Assembly (NCBI GenBank): GCA_022822325.1
Contig: JAJEBW010000015.1
Location: 1 to 64,000 of the forward strand
Direction: 5' to 3'
Length of the DNA stretch: 64,000 nucleotides
Origin: Gemmatimonadota bacterium
GTDB lineage: Bacteria > Gemmatimonadota > Gemmatimonadetes > Longimicrobiales > Gaopeijiaceae
Shown here: piece by piece, positions 54,086 through 62,000 of the stretch
How positions within the stretch are numbered: the first letter of the stretch is position 1
How the letters are laid out: each line of letters begins with the position of its first letter
The notes under the pieces: generated by a model
Told to the model about the DNA's origin: nothing
The model's input: the letters and a program-made list of their open reading frames with translations, nothing else
The model's database searches: none
Made by a program: the position numbers and the translations under genes

Positions 54086-54169
54086 GACTGGTCGCAGGAC
54101 TCAAGGCCCCGGCTCAGGGCGCGGTGCGACGCCGGGTTCCCATCCCCCTGTCTTCGGATCGGACGACCC

Positions 54170-55315
54170 GTGACCCCCTCCCCCTCCCTGCCCCGCCATC
54201 GTCTCGGCGCATACATCTTCTACGGCTTGGGGATCGTCGTGGTCGCGGCGCTCGCGTGGAGCGTCGTGCTCGTCGCCGGTCGCGACCGCGGTTCGGCGCC
54301 CCCGGGGCCGCCGCCGCCGAGTTACGCGCACCAGTTTCCCGAACCCCCTGCGGCCGCCACGCTCCTGCCCACCTTCCCCCTGGCGACCGACGCGGACCTG
54401 CTGGACGGTGTCTGGTTCATCCTGGACCGGCCCTCTTCGCGCGTGCACCGTTTGAGCGTCGAGGGCGAGTACCTGGGAGGCTTCGCCGGCGAGGGCGATG
54501 GGCCCGGAGAGTTCCGCCACGGCGGGCGCCTGGTCACGCATGGGGACACGATCGTGGTTGCGGCCGCGCGCGGGCTCTTCTTCTTTGGCCCCGACGGAAC
54601 CAGCCTGGGCTGGCGCGAGGCAGAGGAGCCCGACGATTGCCGGTTGCCGCATCTGGCCGATCTGGCATCCACCGCCGCTGGACTCCTTCTGGCCTATGCC
54701 TGTTCGAACCTGGATGGCGAAGACCGGTTGACGGCCGTGGCGGTCCTCGAGACCGGACCGGATCGCTGGCGGCGGCTTGCGGAGCGCCGCGTTCCCTCCA
54801 TGCCCGACCGCTTGCTTGATCCCCTGGCCGACATGATCGTTCTTGCCGAGCACCCCCGCGGCTTCCTCTTCGGACACCCCGCCGACGAGTGCCTCCGGGT
54901 ACTTGATCTCGGGGGACGGGAGGTCGAGGAGCTCTGCCACCGGTGGATCGAGCGCCTGCCAGCCCGTCCCCTTGGCGCAGAGGGACGTGAAACGATTTTG
55001 ATGGCGCGCGCGGCGGGTTTCTCATTGGAGTTTCCGGAGCGCTATCTCCCCTTCGACCGGGTGTTCATGGACCCGGCCGCCGGACCGGTGTACCGGGCGC
55101 CCACCCTGGAGGCGATCGACCTCTACCGCTTTGTCGCCCGCGACTCGGGTCCGCCCGACGATCTGCCCCCGGCGTCGGATCTCTTCATGAGCGACGGGGT
55201 CGTCCTCGCGGTCTGGCAAAGCCTCTCGGGCAGCTACGCGCGGAGCAGCCCATGGACAGAATCCGGACGGCGTTCAGGCGGCGATTCATCCGTGCTGGAC
55301 CCCGGCGCCGGCTGA
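54170..55315 (+). CDS. Membrane-anchored beta-propeller protein
   Basis: The product has 381 residues. The GTG at 54170 is chosen because the frame upstream overlaps the promoter. A single N-terminal helix (AYIFYGLGIVVVAALAWSVVLVAG) anchors it, followed by a proline-rich spacer and propeller blades with FAGEGDGPGEF, the motif shared with the lipoprotein at 13790-15058. Three to four cysteines are scattered through the blades. The function is unknown. The next genes, in the same direction, encode an ABC transporter. Confidence 0.78.
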   Translation: MTPSPSLPRHRLGAYIFYGLGIVVVAALAWSVVLVAGRDRGSAPPGPPPPSYAHQFPEPPAAATLLPTFPLATDADLLDGVWFILDRPSSRVHRLSVEGEYLGGFAGEGDGPGEFRHGGRLVTHGDTIVVAAARGLFFFGPDGTSLGWREAEEPDDCRLPHLADLASTAAGLLLAYACSNLDGEDRLTAVAVLETGPDRWRRLAERRVPSMPDRLLDPLADMIVLAEHPRGFLFGHPADECLRVLDLGGREVEELCHRWIERLPARPLGAEGRETILMARAAGFSLEFPERYLPFDRVFMDPAAGPVYRAPTLEAIDLYRFVARDSGPPDDLPPASDLFMSDGVVLAVWQSLSGSYARSSPWTESGRRSGGDSSVLDPGAG

Positions 55316-55331
55316 GGGGCGACCGGAGGGC

Positions 55332-56108
55332 ATGCCTGTTTCGGCAGGGGATTCGGACGGGATTTCGGTGCGGGTCTCGGTCCGGGAGCTCACCGCTTCC
55401 TATCCCCGCTTCTTCCGCAGGGAACTGGTTCTCCACGACGTATCCTTCACCGCTCGGGCCGGCGAGATCACCGCCGTGGTGGGGCCCAACGGCGCCGGCA
55501 AGACCACCCTCTTCCGCGTCCTGACGGGCTTCCTGCCGCCGGCGGGTGGCCACTGTACGGTGGAAGGAATGGCGCCCCGCGATTATCGGCGGAGGAGGGG
55601 AATCGGCTGGCTGCCCGAAAACCCCGAGCTGCCGAAGGCGTGGACGGGCCGCGATCTGCTGGGCCGGGCGGCGGATCTGACGGTGGAGGGCAAGGTGCGC
55701 CGCAAGGCCTTTTTGCAGGCGGTGGAAAGAACCGGCCTCGAGGAGCGAACCCTGGCGAAGACGGTGCGGAAGTGCTCGCACGGCACCCGGCGCAGAATCT
55801 GGTTTGGCTGTGCGCTGGTCGGCGACCCCAGGCTGCTGGTGCTGGACGAACCCTTTCAGGGCCTCGATCCCCCGAGCCGCCGGTCGCTGAGAAGAGAAAT
55901 GCGCGCCAGTCGCGAGCGGGGCGCGACGGTGCTGGTGGCGACGCACGAGCTGGAAGAGGCCACCCGCCTGGCCGACCGGATCGTGATGCTGAGGGACGGG
56001 CGCATCGCGGCGGTGCGGGAGCTGGAAGAGGGCAAGGTCAGGGCAGGAGAGCTGGAGGAGGAGTTCTTCGGCGGAGACGCCGCCGCCCTGCGAGGCGGGG
56101 ATTCCTGA
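55332..56108 (+). CDS. ABC transporter ATP-binding protein
   Basis: The product of 258 residues has Walker A GPNGAGKTT (51-59), Walker B LLVLDEP (168-174) and H-loop THELEEA (204-210). The signature LSGGQ is degenerate, CSHGT (148-152), preceded by a normal helix. The protein belongs to the CcmA/NatA-like group, which energises export or lipid-linked processes. The permease gene starts within its stop codon (TGATG). Confidence 0.93.
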   Translation: MPVSAGDSDGISVRVSVRELTASYPRFFRRELVLHDVSFTARAGEITAVVGPNGAGKTTLFRVLTGFLPPAGGHCTVEGMAPRDYRRRRGIGWLPENPELPKAWTGRDLLGRAADLTVEGKVRRKAFLQAVERTGLEERTLAKTVRKCSHGTRRRIWFGCALVGDPRLLVLDEPFQGLDPPSRRSLRREMRASRERGATVLVATHELEEATRLADRIVMLRDGRIAAVRELEEGKVRAGELEEEFFGGDAAALRGGDS

Positions 56109-56848
56109 TGGCGGGCGGCCGCGGATCCACCCTGATTCCTCTGCACAGGCGCATCGCGCTCCTGTTGCGGTCGCGTACCCGGGGGTTGGGCGGCGTAATT
56201 CTTCTGATGGGTCCACTCGCGCTGACCGTGCAGCGGGACTTCATCCTTTGGGTTGGGGGGATCGTCGTCGCCTTCGTCGCCATCCCTCTGGTCCTGGCGG
56301 CCAGCCCCCGCGAGCTCACCGGTCGGACCGCCGCGCTCTGGTTCCAGAAACCGGTGCGCGAAGTGCCCTTTGCGCTGGTCGCGTTCGCCGAGACCTTGCT
56401 GGCCACCGTCGGAGTCGCCGTGCTCTTCGGCGTTGCCTGCGTGCTGGTCGGGCTGGAACTGGGTTGGGAGCCGGAGCGGCCGCCCCTCCGCCTCCTGCCG
56501 GTGGGTGTGCTGGCATCGTTCGTGATCGCCTCGGCGGCCTTCGGCGCGGCGGCGTGGTTTCCGCGGGGAAGCCGAATCCTCGTGCTGGCGCTGATCGGCC
56601 TCGGTCTCTTTCTCTTCGAGCCGGAGCTGTCGGATCCGGAGCTGGTGCGGGGAGGGCCGATCGTGCTTGCGCGGCTCGTTCTCTTCCCGACGCTGGATCT
56701 GCTGCGCCTGGGCGTTGGCGTGGCAGGCGACTTTCCGCTGCGGCCACACTTGGTGGTGGCGCCGGTGCTCTACGCGCTGGCGTGGATCGGGGTGGGCGGG
56801 CTGGGGGTCTGGCGGTCGGCAGCGAAGGGACGAATCGGGTTCGACTGA
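56108..56848 (+). CDS. ABC transporter membrane protein
   Basis: The product of 246 residues has about six membrane helices and no clear family signature beyond the ABC-2-like arrangement. The ATG at 56108 overlaps the ATPase gene's stop by one base, so the two form one transporter. The substrate is unknown. Confidence 0.85.
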   Translation: MAGGRGSTLIPLHRRIALLLRSRTRGLGGVILLMGPLALTVQRDFILWVGGIVVAFVAIPLVLAASPRELTGRTAALWFQKPVREVPFALVAFAETLLATVGVAVLFGVACVLVGLELGWEPERPPLRLLPVGVLASFVIASAAFGAAAWFPRGSRILVLALIGLGLFLFEPELSDPELVRGGPIVLARLVLFPTLDLLRLGVGVAGDFPLRPHLVVAPVLYALAWIGVGGLGVWRSAAKGRIGFD

Positions 56849-56920
56849 ACCGGGGGACGACGCGAGGTGTCATTCCACCCACCGGGGTCCGCGAAATCGG
56901 CGAGAGCTGCGGCGACTCGC

Positions 56921-56950
56921 TTGCCCTGAACCGGCGCGAAACCCTATTGT
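56921..56950 (+). promoter_or_regulatory. Candidate promoter of the NhaC-type antiporter gene
   Basis: TTGCCC at 56921-56926 and TATTGT at 56945-56950 are 18 bases apart. The predicted start near 56957 leaves a leader of about 80 bases before the TTG at 57038. Confidence 0.4.
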
Positions 56951-57037
56951 GGGCGGCAGTCGGATAAAGCCACGTCCTGCAATGCGGGACTCACCGTCCA
57001 CCGCGGGGAATCCACCCGCCGAACCGCGAGTCCATCC

Positions 57038-59086
57038 TTGCCCGACAATCTTGCAAACCCACCGCCGCTCGCCTTCCCTTCCCCCCGAAAATTCGTGGAT
57101 CCTGCCGCTCGACGGGTGTTCGCGGGGCGCCGGACGCGCCTCCGTCCCGGCCGCTGTCCTCGCTTCCTCCTCGGACTGCTGGGCGCGCTGGCGCTGGCGA
57201 CGGCCGCGATTCCGAACGCGGCGCAGGGCCAGGATCTGATCGCCGACGGTCCCCGGGTCGTCCTCTCCTCGGTCCCCTTCTCGCTCACCGTCCAGGGTCC
57301 GGGCGAACACTCCACCCTCGTCGAGATTCGCGATTCCGAGGGCAATCTCCTGGCGTCGGGGCCGGTGGCGGCGGGCGAGATCCGGGAGTTCCGGAACATT
57401 TCGGTGGCTTCGAGCGATCTTCTGCCGCTGCAGGTGCGCGCGGGCGACGCGGTGGAGGACTTTTCCCGTCCCCTGGCGCCGGGGTGGTTCTCGCTGCTGC
57501 CGCCGCTGGTCGCGATCCTGCTGGCGCTGATCTTCAAGGAGGTCATCACTGCGCTCCTGGCCGGCATCTGGCTCGGCGCGCTGGTGGTCGCGGGATACAA
57601 TCCGCTGACGGCGACCTGGCGGCTGATCGACGAGTATGTGGTTCCCGCGCTGGGCGACACCGACGGCGGCCACACCCAGATCGTCGTCTTCAGTCTGATG
57701 CTGGGCGGAATGGTGGGAATCATCAGCCGAAACGGGGGCACCCGGGGGATCGTGCGGGCCGTCTCGCCGCTGGCGCGAAGTCCCCGCCGGGGCAAGGTGG
57801 CGACGGCGCTGGCCGGGCTGGCGATCTTCTTCGACGACTACGCGAACACCCTGGTCGTGGGGAACACGATGCGCCCCGTGACCGACCGGCTGCGGATTTC
57901 GCGCGAAAAGCTGGCCTACCTGGTGGATTCGACGGCGGCTCCGGTGGCGGCGCTGGTTCCGGTCTCGACCTGGGTCGGCTACGAGGTTTCGCTGATCGGG
58001 GGCGGGCTGGAGGCGGCGGCGCCCGAGAGCTCGACGGCGGCCGATGCGGCGTTCCTGGGGGGACTCAGCCCCTACACGGTCTTCATCGAGACGATTCCCT
58101 TCCTCTTCTATCCTCTGTTGGCGCTGGCCTTCGTCTTTCTGACCTCGCTGATGAACCGGGATTTCGGGGCGATGGCGCGGGCGGAGGAGCGGGCGGCGAG
58201 CGGCGGCGGGCTTCTGCGTCCGGGCTCGAAGCCGGCGGCGGAGATATCGGAGAGCTTCGTCGAGCCGAAGCGGGGAGCGCCCGAACGCTGGTGGAATGCG
58301 GCGCTGCCGGTTGCGGCGGTCGTATTGGTGGTGCTGGGCGGGCTCTACGCCACGGGGCGGTCGGCGGTCGGCCCGGAGGCTTCGCTGCGGGATGTCTTCG
58401 GGGCGGCCGATCCCTTCATGACGCTGCTCTGGGGATCGCTCTCGGGGTGCGTCGTCGCGGCGGTTCTCTCGCTCTCGCAGCGGGTGCTCGACATGCGCGA
58501 ATGCGTGGACGCCTGGCTCGGCGGGGTGAAGGCGATGATGATCGCGATGGTCATTCTGACGCTGGCCTGGTCCCTCGGCGCGGTCACCCAGGACGTCGGC
58601 ACGGCCTCCTACCTCTCGCAACTGCTGGGCGGCAACCTTCCCCTCTTCCTCCTCCCCGCCCTCGTCTTCGTCACCTCGGGCGCGATGGCCTTCGCCACCG
58701 GCACCTCCTGGACCACGATGGCGATCCTGATTCCCCTGGTCATTCCGCTCACGGTGTCGCTGGCGGGCGGGACCGGATTCGCCGATGGATCGCTCTACGG
58801 AATCCTCCTGGCCACCACCAGCTCGGTCCTGGCCGGGGCGATCTGGGGCGATCACTGCTCGCCGATCTCCGACACGACGGTGCTGTCGTCCACGGCGGCG
58901 GCCTGCGACCATGTGGACCATGTGCGCACGCAGCTTCCCTACGCGATGCTGGTGGGCGTGGTGGGCCTGGTCCTGGGAAGCCTGGGAACGGCGCTGGGCC
59001 TCTCGCCCTGGATTGCGCTGGCGGCGGGGGTGGCGGTGCTGGCGATCGTGCTTCGGGCTTGGGGAACCAGGGTGGGGGCGGGATGA
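57038..59086 (+). CDS. NhaC-family Na+/H+ antiporter with an N-terminal exported domain
   Basis: The product has up to 682 residues. The transporter core (about 160-680) has about twelve helices, with FFDDYANTLVVGNTMRPVTDRLRI and AIWGDHCSPISDTTVLSSTAAACDH as NhaC-type signatures, and would exchange sodium for protons or move organic anions. In front of it lie a signal-peptide-like helix (FLLGLLGALALATAAIPNAAQGQ) and a soluble beta domain of about 90 residues, extra to NhaC of usual size (about 450-500). The start is uncertain: TTG at 57038, GTG at 57095 and GTG at 57116 are all in frame, and none has a clear ribosome binding site. Confidence 0.88.
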   Translation: MPDNLANPPPLAFPSPRKFVDPAARRVFAGRRTRLRPGRCPRFLLGLLGALALATAAIPNAAQGQDLIADGPRVVLSSVPFSLTVQGPGEHSTLVEIRDSEGNLLASGPVAAGEIREFRNISVASSDLLPLQVRAGDAVEDFSRPLAPGWFSLLPPLVAILLALIFKEVITALLAGIWLGALVVAGYNPLTATWRLIDEYVVPALGDTDGGHTQIVVFSLMLGGMVGIISRNGGTRGIVRAVSPLARSPRRGKVATALAGLAIFFDDYANTLVVGNTMRPVTDRLRISREKLAYLVDSTAAPVAALVPVSTWVGYEVSLIGGGLEAAAPESSTAADAAFLGGLSPYTVFIETIPFLFYPLLALAFVFLTSLMNRDFGAMARAEERAASGGGLLRPGSKPAAEISESFVEPKRGAPERWWNAALPVAAVVLVVLGGLYATGRSAVGPEASLRDVFGAADPFMTLLWGSLSGCVVAAVLSLSQRVLDMRECVDAWLGGVKAMMIAMVILTLAWSLGAVTQDVGTASYLSQLLGGNLPLFLLPALVFVTSGAMAFATGTSWTTMAILIPLVIPLTVSLAGGTGFADGSLYGILLATTSSVLAGAIWGDHCSPISDTTVLSSTAAACDHVDHVRTQLPYAMLVGVVGLVLGSLGTALGLSPWIALAAGVAVLAIVLRAWGTRVGAG

Positions 59087-59209
59087 AGAATGTCGCGGTC
59101 GCGGCCGGAAATTCCGCGGTTCGCCGACCCGCCGGCCACTCGGATGCGGAGGACTCCGGGTCTGTCGCGGACAAGCCGGACCGGATGGGCGATTCGCAGT
59201 TCCGTTGCG

Positions 59210-59710
59210 TTACCGCCGCTCCCGAAAGAAGGCGCGCAGCAGCGTGGCCGACGCTTCCCCCAGAACGCCGCCGGTGACCTCGGCGCGGTGGTTCAGACGA
59301 GGGTCCTGCACCAGATTGGACAGCGTTCCCGCCATGCCCGCCTTCGGATCGCTCGCCGCGAACACCAGCCGGTCCAGTCGGGCCAGGACGATCGCGCCGG
59401 CGCACTGGGCGCAGGGCTCCAGGGTGCTGTAGAGGGTGCATCCGATCAGACGCCAATCCCCGGTGCGGCGCGCGGCCGAGCGAATCGCCACGACTTCGGC
59501 GTGCGCGGTCGGGTCCGTCCAGGCCACCGTCCGGTTGTGCGACTCGGCGACCAGCGCCCCTTCCCGCACCACCACCGCGCCCACCGGCACTTCGCCGCGG
59601 AGAGCTCCCAGGCGGGCCATCTCCAGTGCCCGCGCCATCCACGCGCTGTCGCCCGGCCCTGCGCGAATCGACCCGTGAGAGGGGTCCGCGCCACCGCCCC
59701 GGACTGTCAA
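59210..59710 (-). CDS. tadA: tRNA-specific adenosine deaminase TadA
   Basis: The product of 166 residues converts the wobble adenosine of tRNA-Arg(ACG) to inosine. The zinc site is HAE (70-72) with PCAQC (99-103), and GEVPVGAVVV and SASDP-like DPKAGMAGTL segments are typical of TadA. The TTG at 59710 is the likely start, since the ATG at 59638 would cut the first helix; the first 20 residues are not conserved. It converges on the antiporter gene and follows the LexA-like gene by 10 bases. Confidence 0.93.
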   Translation of the reverse strand: MTVRGGGADPSHGSIRAGPGDSAWMARALEMARLGALRGEVPVGAVVVREGALVAESHNRTVAWTDPTAHAEVVAIRSAARRTGDWRLIGCTLYSTLEPCAQCAGAIVLARLDRLVFAASDPKAGMAGTLSNLVQDPRLNHRAEVTGGVLGEASATLLRAFFRERR

Positions 59711-59720
59711 GGGGCCGTCG

Positions 59721-60431
59721 CTAGTGCGGTGTGAGGGGGACCGTCATGGGCTGCGCGCCCATCCTGCGGAAGAGTCCCGCAACCCGGCCCACGATCACCG
59801 GCTGGTCGTTTTCCTCGGCAGGCGCGCGATTGGGGCCGCCGCCGATCGGATACACCAGGGCGCGGGATCCCATCCGGCGGAACTGGCCGTAGTCGGTGGC
59901 GTCGCCGGTCCTGGCCACCACGATCTCGCCGTCGGCCAATTGGTCGGCCCGCACGGGCTGCACGATCAGAGTGTCGACCGGACGAACTCCCGCCGCGGCC
60001 AACCGGTCCCCGGGGGCGCGAACGAGGAACCCGCCCTTCCGTGCGACGAGCCGCGAATCAAGCGAGAGGTGCGTCTCCGGATGAGCGTCTCGCACGGGGG
60101 TGGAGACGGCCTCCTCCAGGGTGGCGAAGCGCGGGAGCGCGACCGTCCTGGCGTTGAGATCCAGTCCCAGGATCCGGATGCCCCGCGACCGCGCCGGATC
60201 GCGTTCGAGGTATCCCTTCGTCGTCAGAGACTTCAGGTGCTCGGTCACCGTCTTGGTGCTGCGGATCCCGAACTGGTGCGCGATATCGCGAACCGTGGGC
60301 TGGTAGGTGTTGCGCCGCAGATAGAGAACCATGAACTCGAGGATGCGCTCCTCGACCTCGCTTAGAGCGGGAAGGACACGCGCTTCGGACGCGAGGGGAA
60401 TGGACGGCGCGGCGCGTGGTTCGGTCGACAT
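59721..60431 (-). CDS. LexA-like repressor lacking the self-cleavage dyad
   Basis: The product has 236 residues. Residues 23-90 match the LexA winged helix (LSEVEERILEFMVLYLRRN, with TVRDIAHQFGIRSTKTVTEHLKSL). The C-terminal part follows the S24 fold, but GDSM is GDRL, so the catalytic serine is Arg143; the lysine of the TVKR strand is Gly182; and no Ala-Gly cleavage pair is seen. It probably binds DNA without SOS-induced self-cleavage, as described for some cyanobacterial LexA proteins. It is not necessarily the SOS regulator. It lies between gltX and tadA. Confidence 0.87.
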   Translation of the reverse strand: MSTEPRAAPSIPLASEARVLPALSEVEERILEFMVLYLRRNTYQPTVRDIAHQFGIRSTKTVTEHLKSLTTKGYLERDPARSRGIRILGLDLNARTVALPRFATLEEAVSTPVRDAHPETHLSLDSRLVARKGGFLVRAPGDRLAAAGVRPVDTLIVQPVRADQLADGEIVVARTGDATDYGQFRRMGSRALVYPIGGGPNRAPAEENDQPVIVGRVAGLFRRMGAQPMTVPLTPH

Positions 60432-60488
60432 GGGCTCGCGGTGGGGACGAAGGGCGGCGCGGGTCGGCTCGTCAAGAATAGGTGGCCG

Positions 60489-61997
60489 CTACCGGGAAGG
60501 CAAATCAGCGGCCGCCCGCCGAATGTGCCGGACCGCCCGCCGCACCCGCCCGAGCGACCGATTTCGGCCCAGGATCAGGAGCACGTCGAAGATGCCGGGC
60601 GAGGCGGCGACCCCGGTGAGCGCCACCCGCAGCGGCTGAAAGAGCTTCCCCGCCCCGATTCCCCGGCCGGCCGCCAGCGAGCGCAGGGCCTTCTCCAGCG
60701 CTTCGGCCTCCCACTCCGACTCGGCCAGCGCCTCCGCGGTCGCCAGGAGGGTGGCGGCCGTGGCCTCGGGATCGCGCATCCACGCCTTCCGCACCGCCTT
60801 CGGATCGTAGCTGCGCACGGGCCCGAGATAGGGGCGTGCCTGCCGGGCCATCTCGGCCAGCGTTCGGCTCCTGGGCGCGAGCGCGGCGGCCATGCGGCGA
60901 AAGCCCTCTTCCCCCAGAGTCGCGTCCTCGGAAGCCTCGTGCGCCGGGGCCTCGTCGTCACCCGGCTCGACCGCCCCCCTTCGGGTCCGCTCCTCGCGCA
61001 ACCGCGCCCGCAACGCCCCGGCCAGCTCGTCGTCGGCCATGCGGGCGATGTACTGTCCGTTCATCCAGTGCAGCTTTTCGCGATCGAAGACCGAACCCTT
61101 GCGCAGCACGCGCTTCAGCGAAAAGAGGCGAATCAGTTCGTCGCGGGCGAGCAGCTCCTCGCCGGTGCCCGGCGACCACCCCAGCAGCGCCAGAAAGTTG
61201 ATCATCGCCGCGGGCAGGATTCCCTCCGCCGCCCATTCCCCGACCGCCTGCGCACCGTGCCGTTTCGAGAGCCGCTTCCCGTCGGGGCCGAGGATCATGG
61301 GAAGGTGGCCGAAGGCGGGCGGATCGATCCCCAGCGCGCGGTAGAGGAGGATCTGCTTGGGCGTATTGGAGAGGTGATCGTCGCCGCGCAGCACATGGGT
61401 GATCGCCATGGCGGCGTCGTCGGACACCACCGCGAGGTTGTAGGTGGGCGAACCGTCGCCGCGCAGAATCACGAAGTCGTCGATCTGGTCGTTCGCGAAG
61501 CGGGTGGAGCCGTGTACCAGGTCGTCCCAAACCGTCTCGCCGCCGGGAACCCGGAAACGGATCGCGAAGGGCTCGCCCGCCTCCGCTCGGCGGCGCTCCT
61601 CGTCGGCGGGGATCCGCGCGGCCAGGTTGCGCGCGAGACGAGCCACCGAGCCCGTCCCCGATTCGACCGCCGCCTTGCGGGCCCGCGCGAAATCGGCCTG
61701 CGTGGTGAAGTCGCGGTAGGCCCGGCCGCTCTCCAGGAGCCGGAGGGCGTCCCGGCGGTGCCGCTCGATGCCGCCTCCCTGGAAGACCGGTTCCTCGTCC
61801 CAGTCCAGTCCCAGCCAGCGCAACCCGCTCAGGATCGCTTCCGTATGCTCGGGGCGGCTCCGGTCGCGGTCGGTGTCTTCGATGCGCAGAAGGAACGATC
61901 CTCCGGCGCGGCGGGCCAGGAGCCAGTTGAAGAGCGCGGTGCGGGCGCCGCCGACATGAAGGCTCCCCGTCGGCGAGGGAGCGAAGCGGAGTCGCAT
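60489..61997 (-). CDS. gltX: Glutamyl-tRNA synthetase
   Basis: The product of 502 residues charges tRNA-Glu. HVGG (14-17) and KRLSK (241-245) are the HIGH and KMSKS motifs, and RFAPSPTGSLHVGGART is a GluRS signature. Bacterial length and the helical anticodon domain fit GltX, with an acidic insertion near 335-350. Because glnS exists in this genome, it is expected to be discriminating. The ATG is 3 bases from the stop of the RND gene upstream. Confidence 0.95.
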   Translation of the reverse strand: MRLRFAPSPTGSLHVGGARTALFNWLLARRAGGSFLLRIEDTDRDRSRPEHTEAILSGLRWLGLDWDEEPVFQGGGIERHRRDALRLLESGRAYRDFTTQADFARARKAAVESGTGSVARLARNLAARIPADEERRRAEAGEPFAIRFRVPGGETVWDDLVHGSTRFANDQIDDFVILRGDGSPTYNLAVVSDDAAMAITHVLRGDDHLSNTPKQILLYRALGIDPPAFGHLPMILGPDGKRLSKRHGAQAVGEWAAEGILPAAMINFLALLGWSPGTGEELLARDELIRLFSLKRVLRKGSVFDREKLHWMNGQYIARMADDELAGALRARLREERTRRGAVEPGDDEAPAHEASEDATLGEEGFRRMAAALAPRSRTLAEMARQARPYLGPVRSYDPKAVRKAWMRDPEATAATLLATAEALAESEWEAEALEKALRSLAAGRGIGAGKLFQPLRVALTGVAASPGIFDVLLILGRNRSLGRVRRAVRHIRRAAADLPSR

Positions 61998-62000
61998 CGG

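Larger units (their letters stand above)
53883..54169. other. Divergent intergenic region between pyrR and the anchored propeller gene
   Basis: The region contains a perfect tandem direct repeat of CTGTGAAAGATCAA at 54017-54030 and 54032-54045, and a plus-strand promoter at 54057-54085. A minus-strand promoter for pyrR must also be here, but I cannot choose boxes. Confidence 0.45.
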
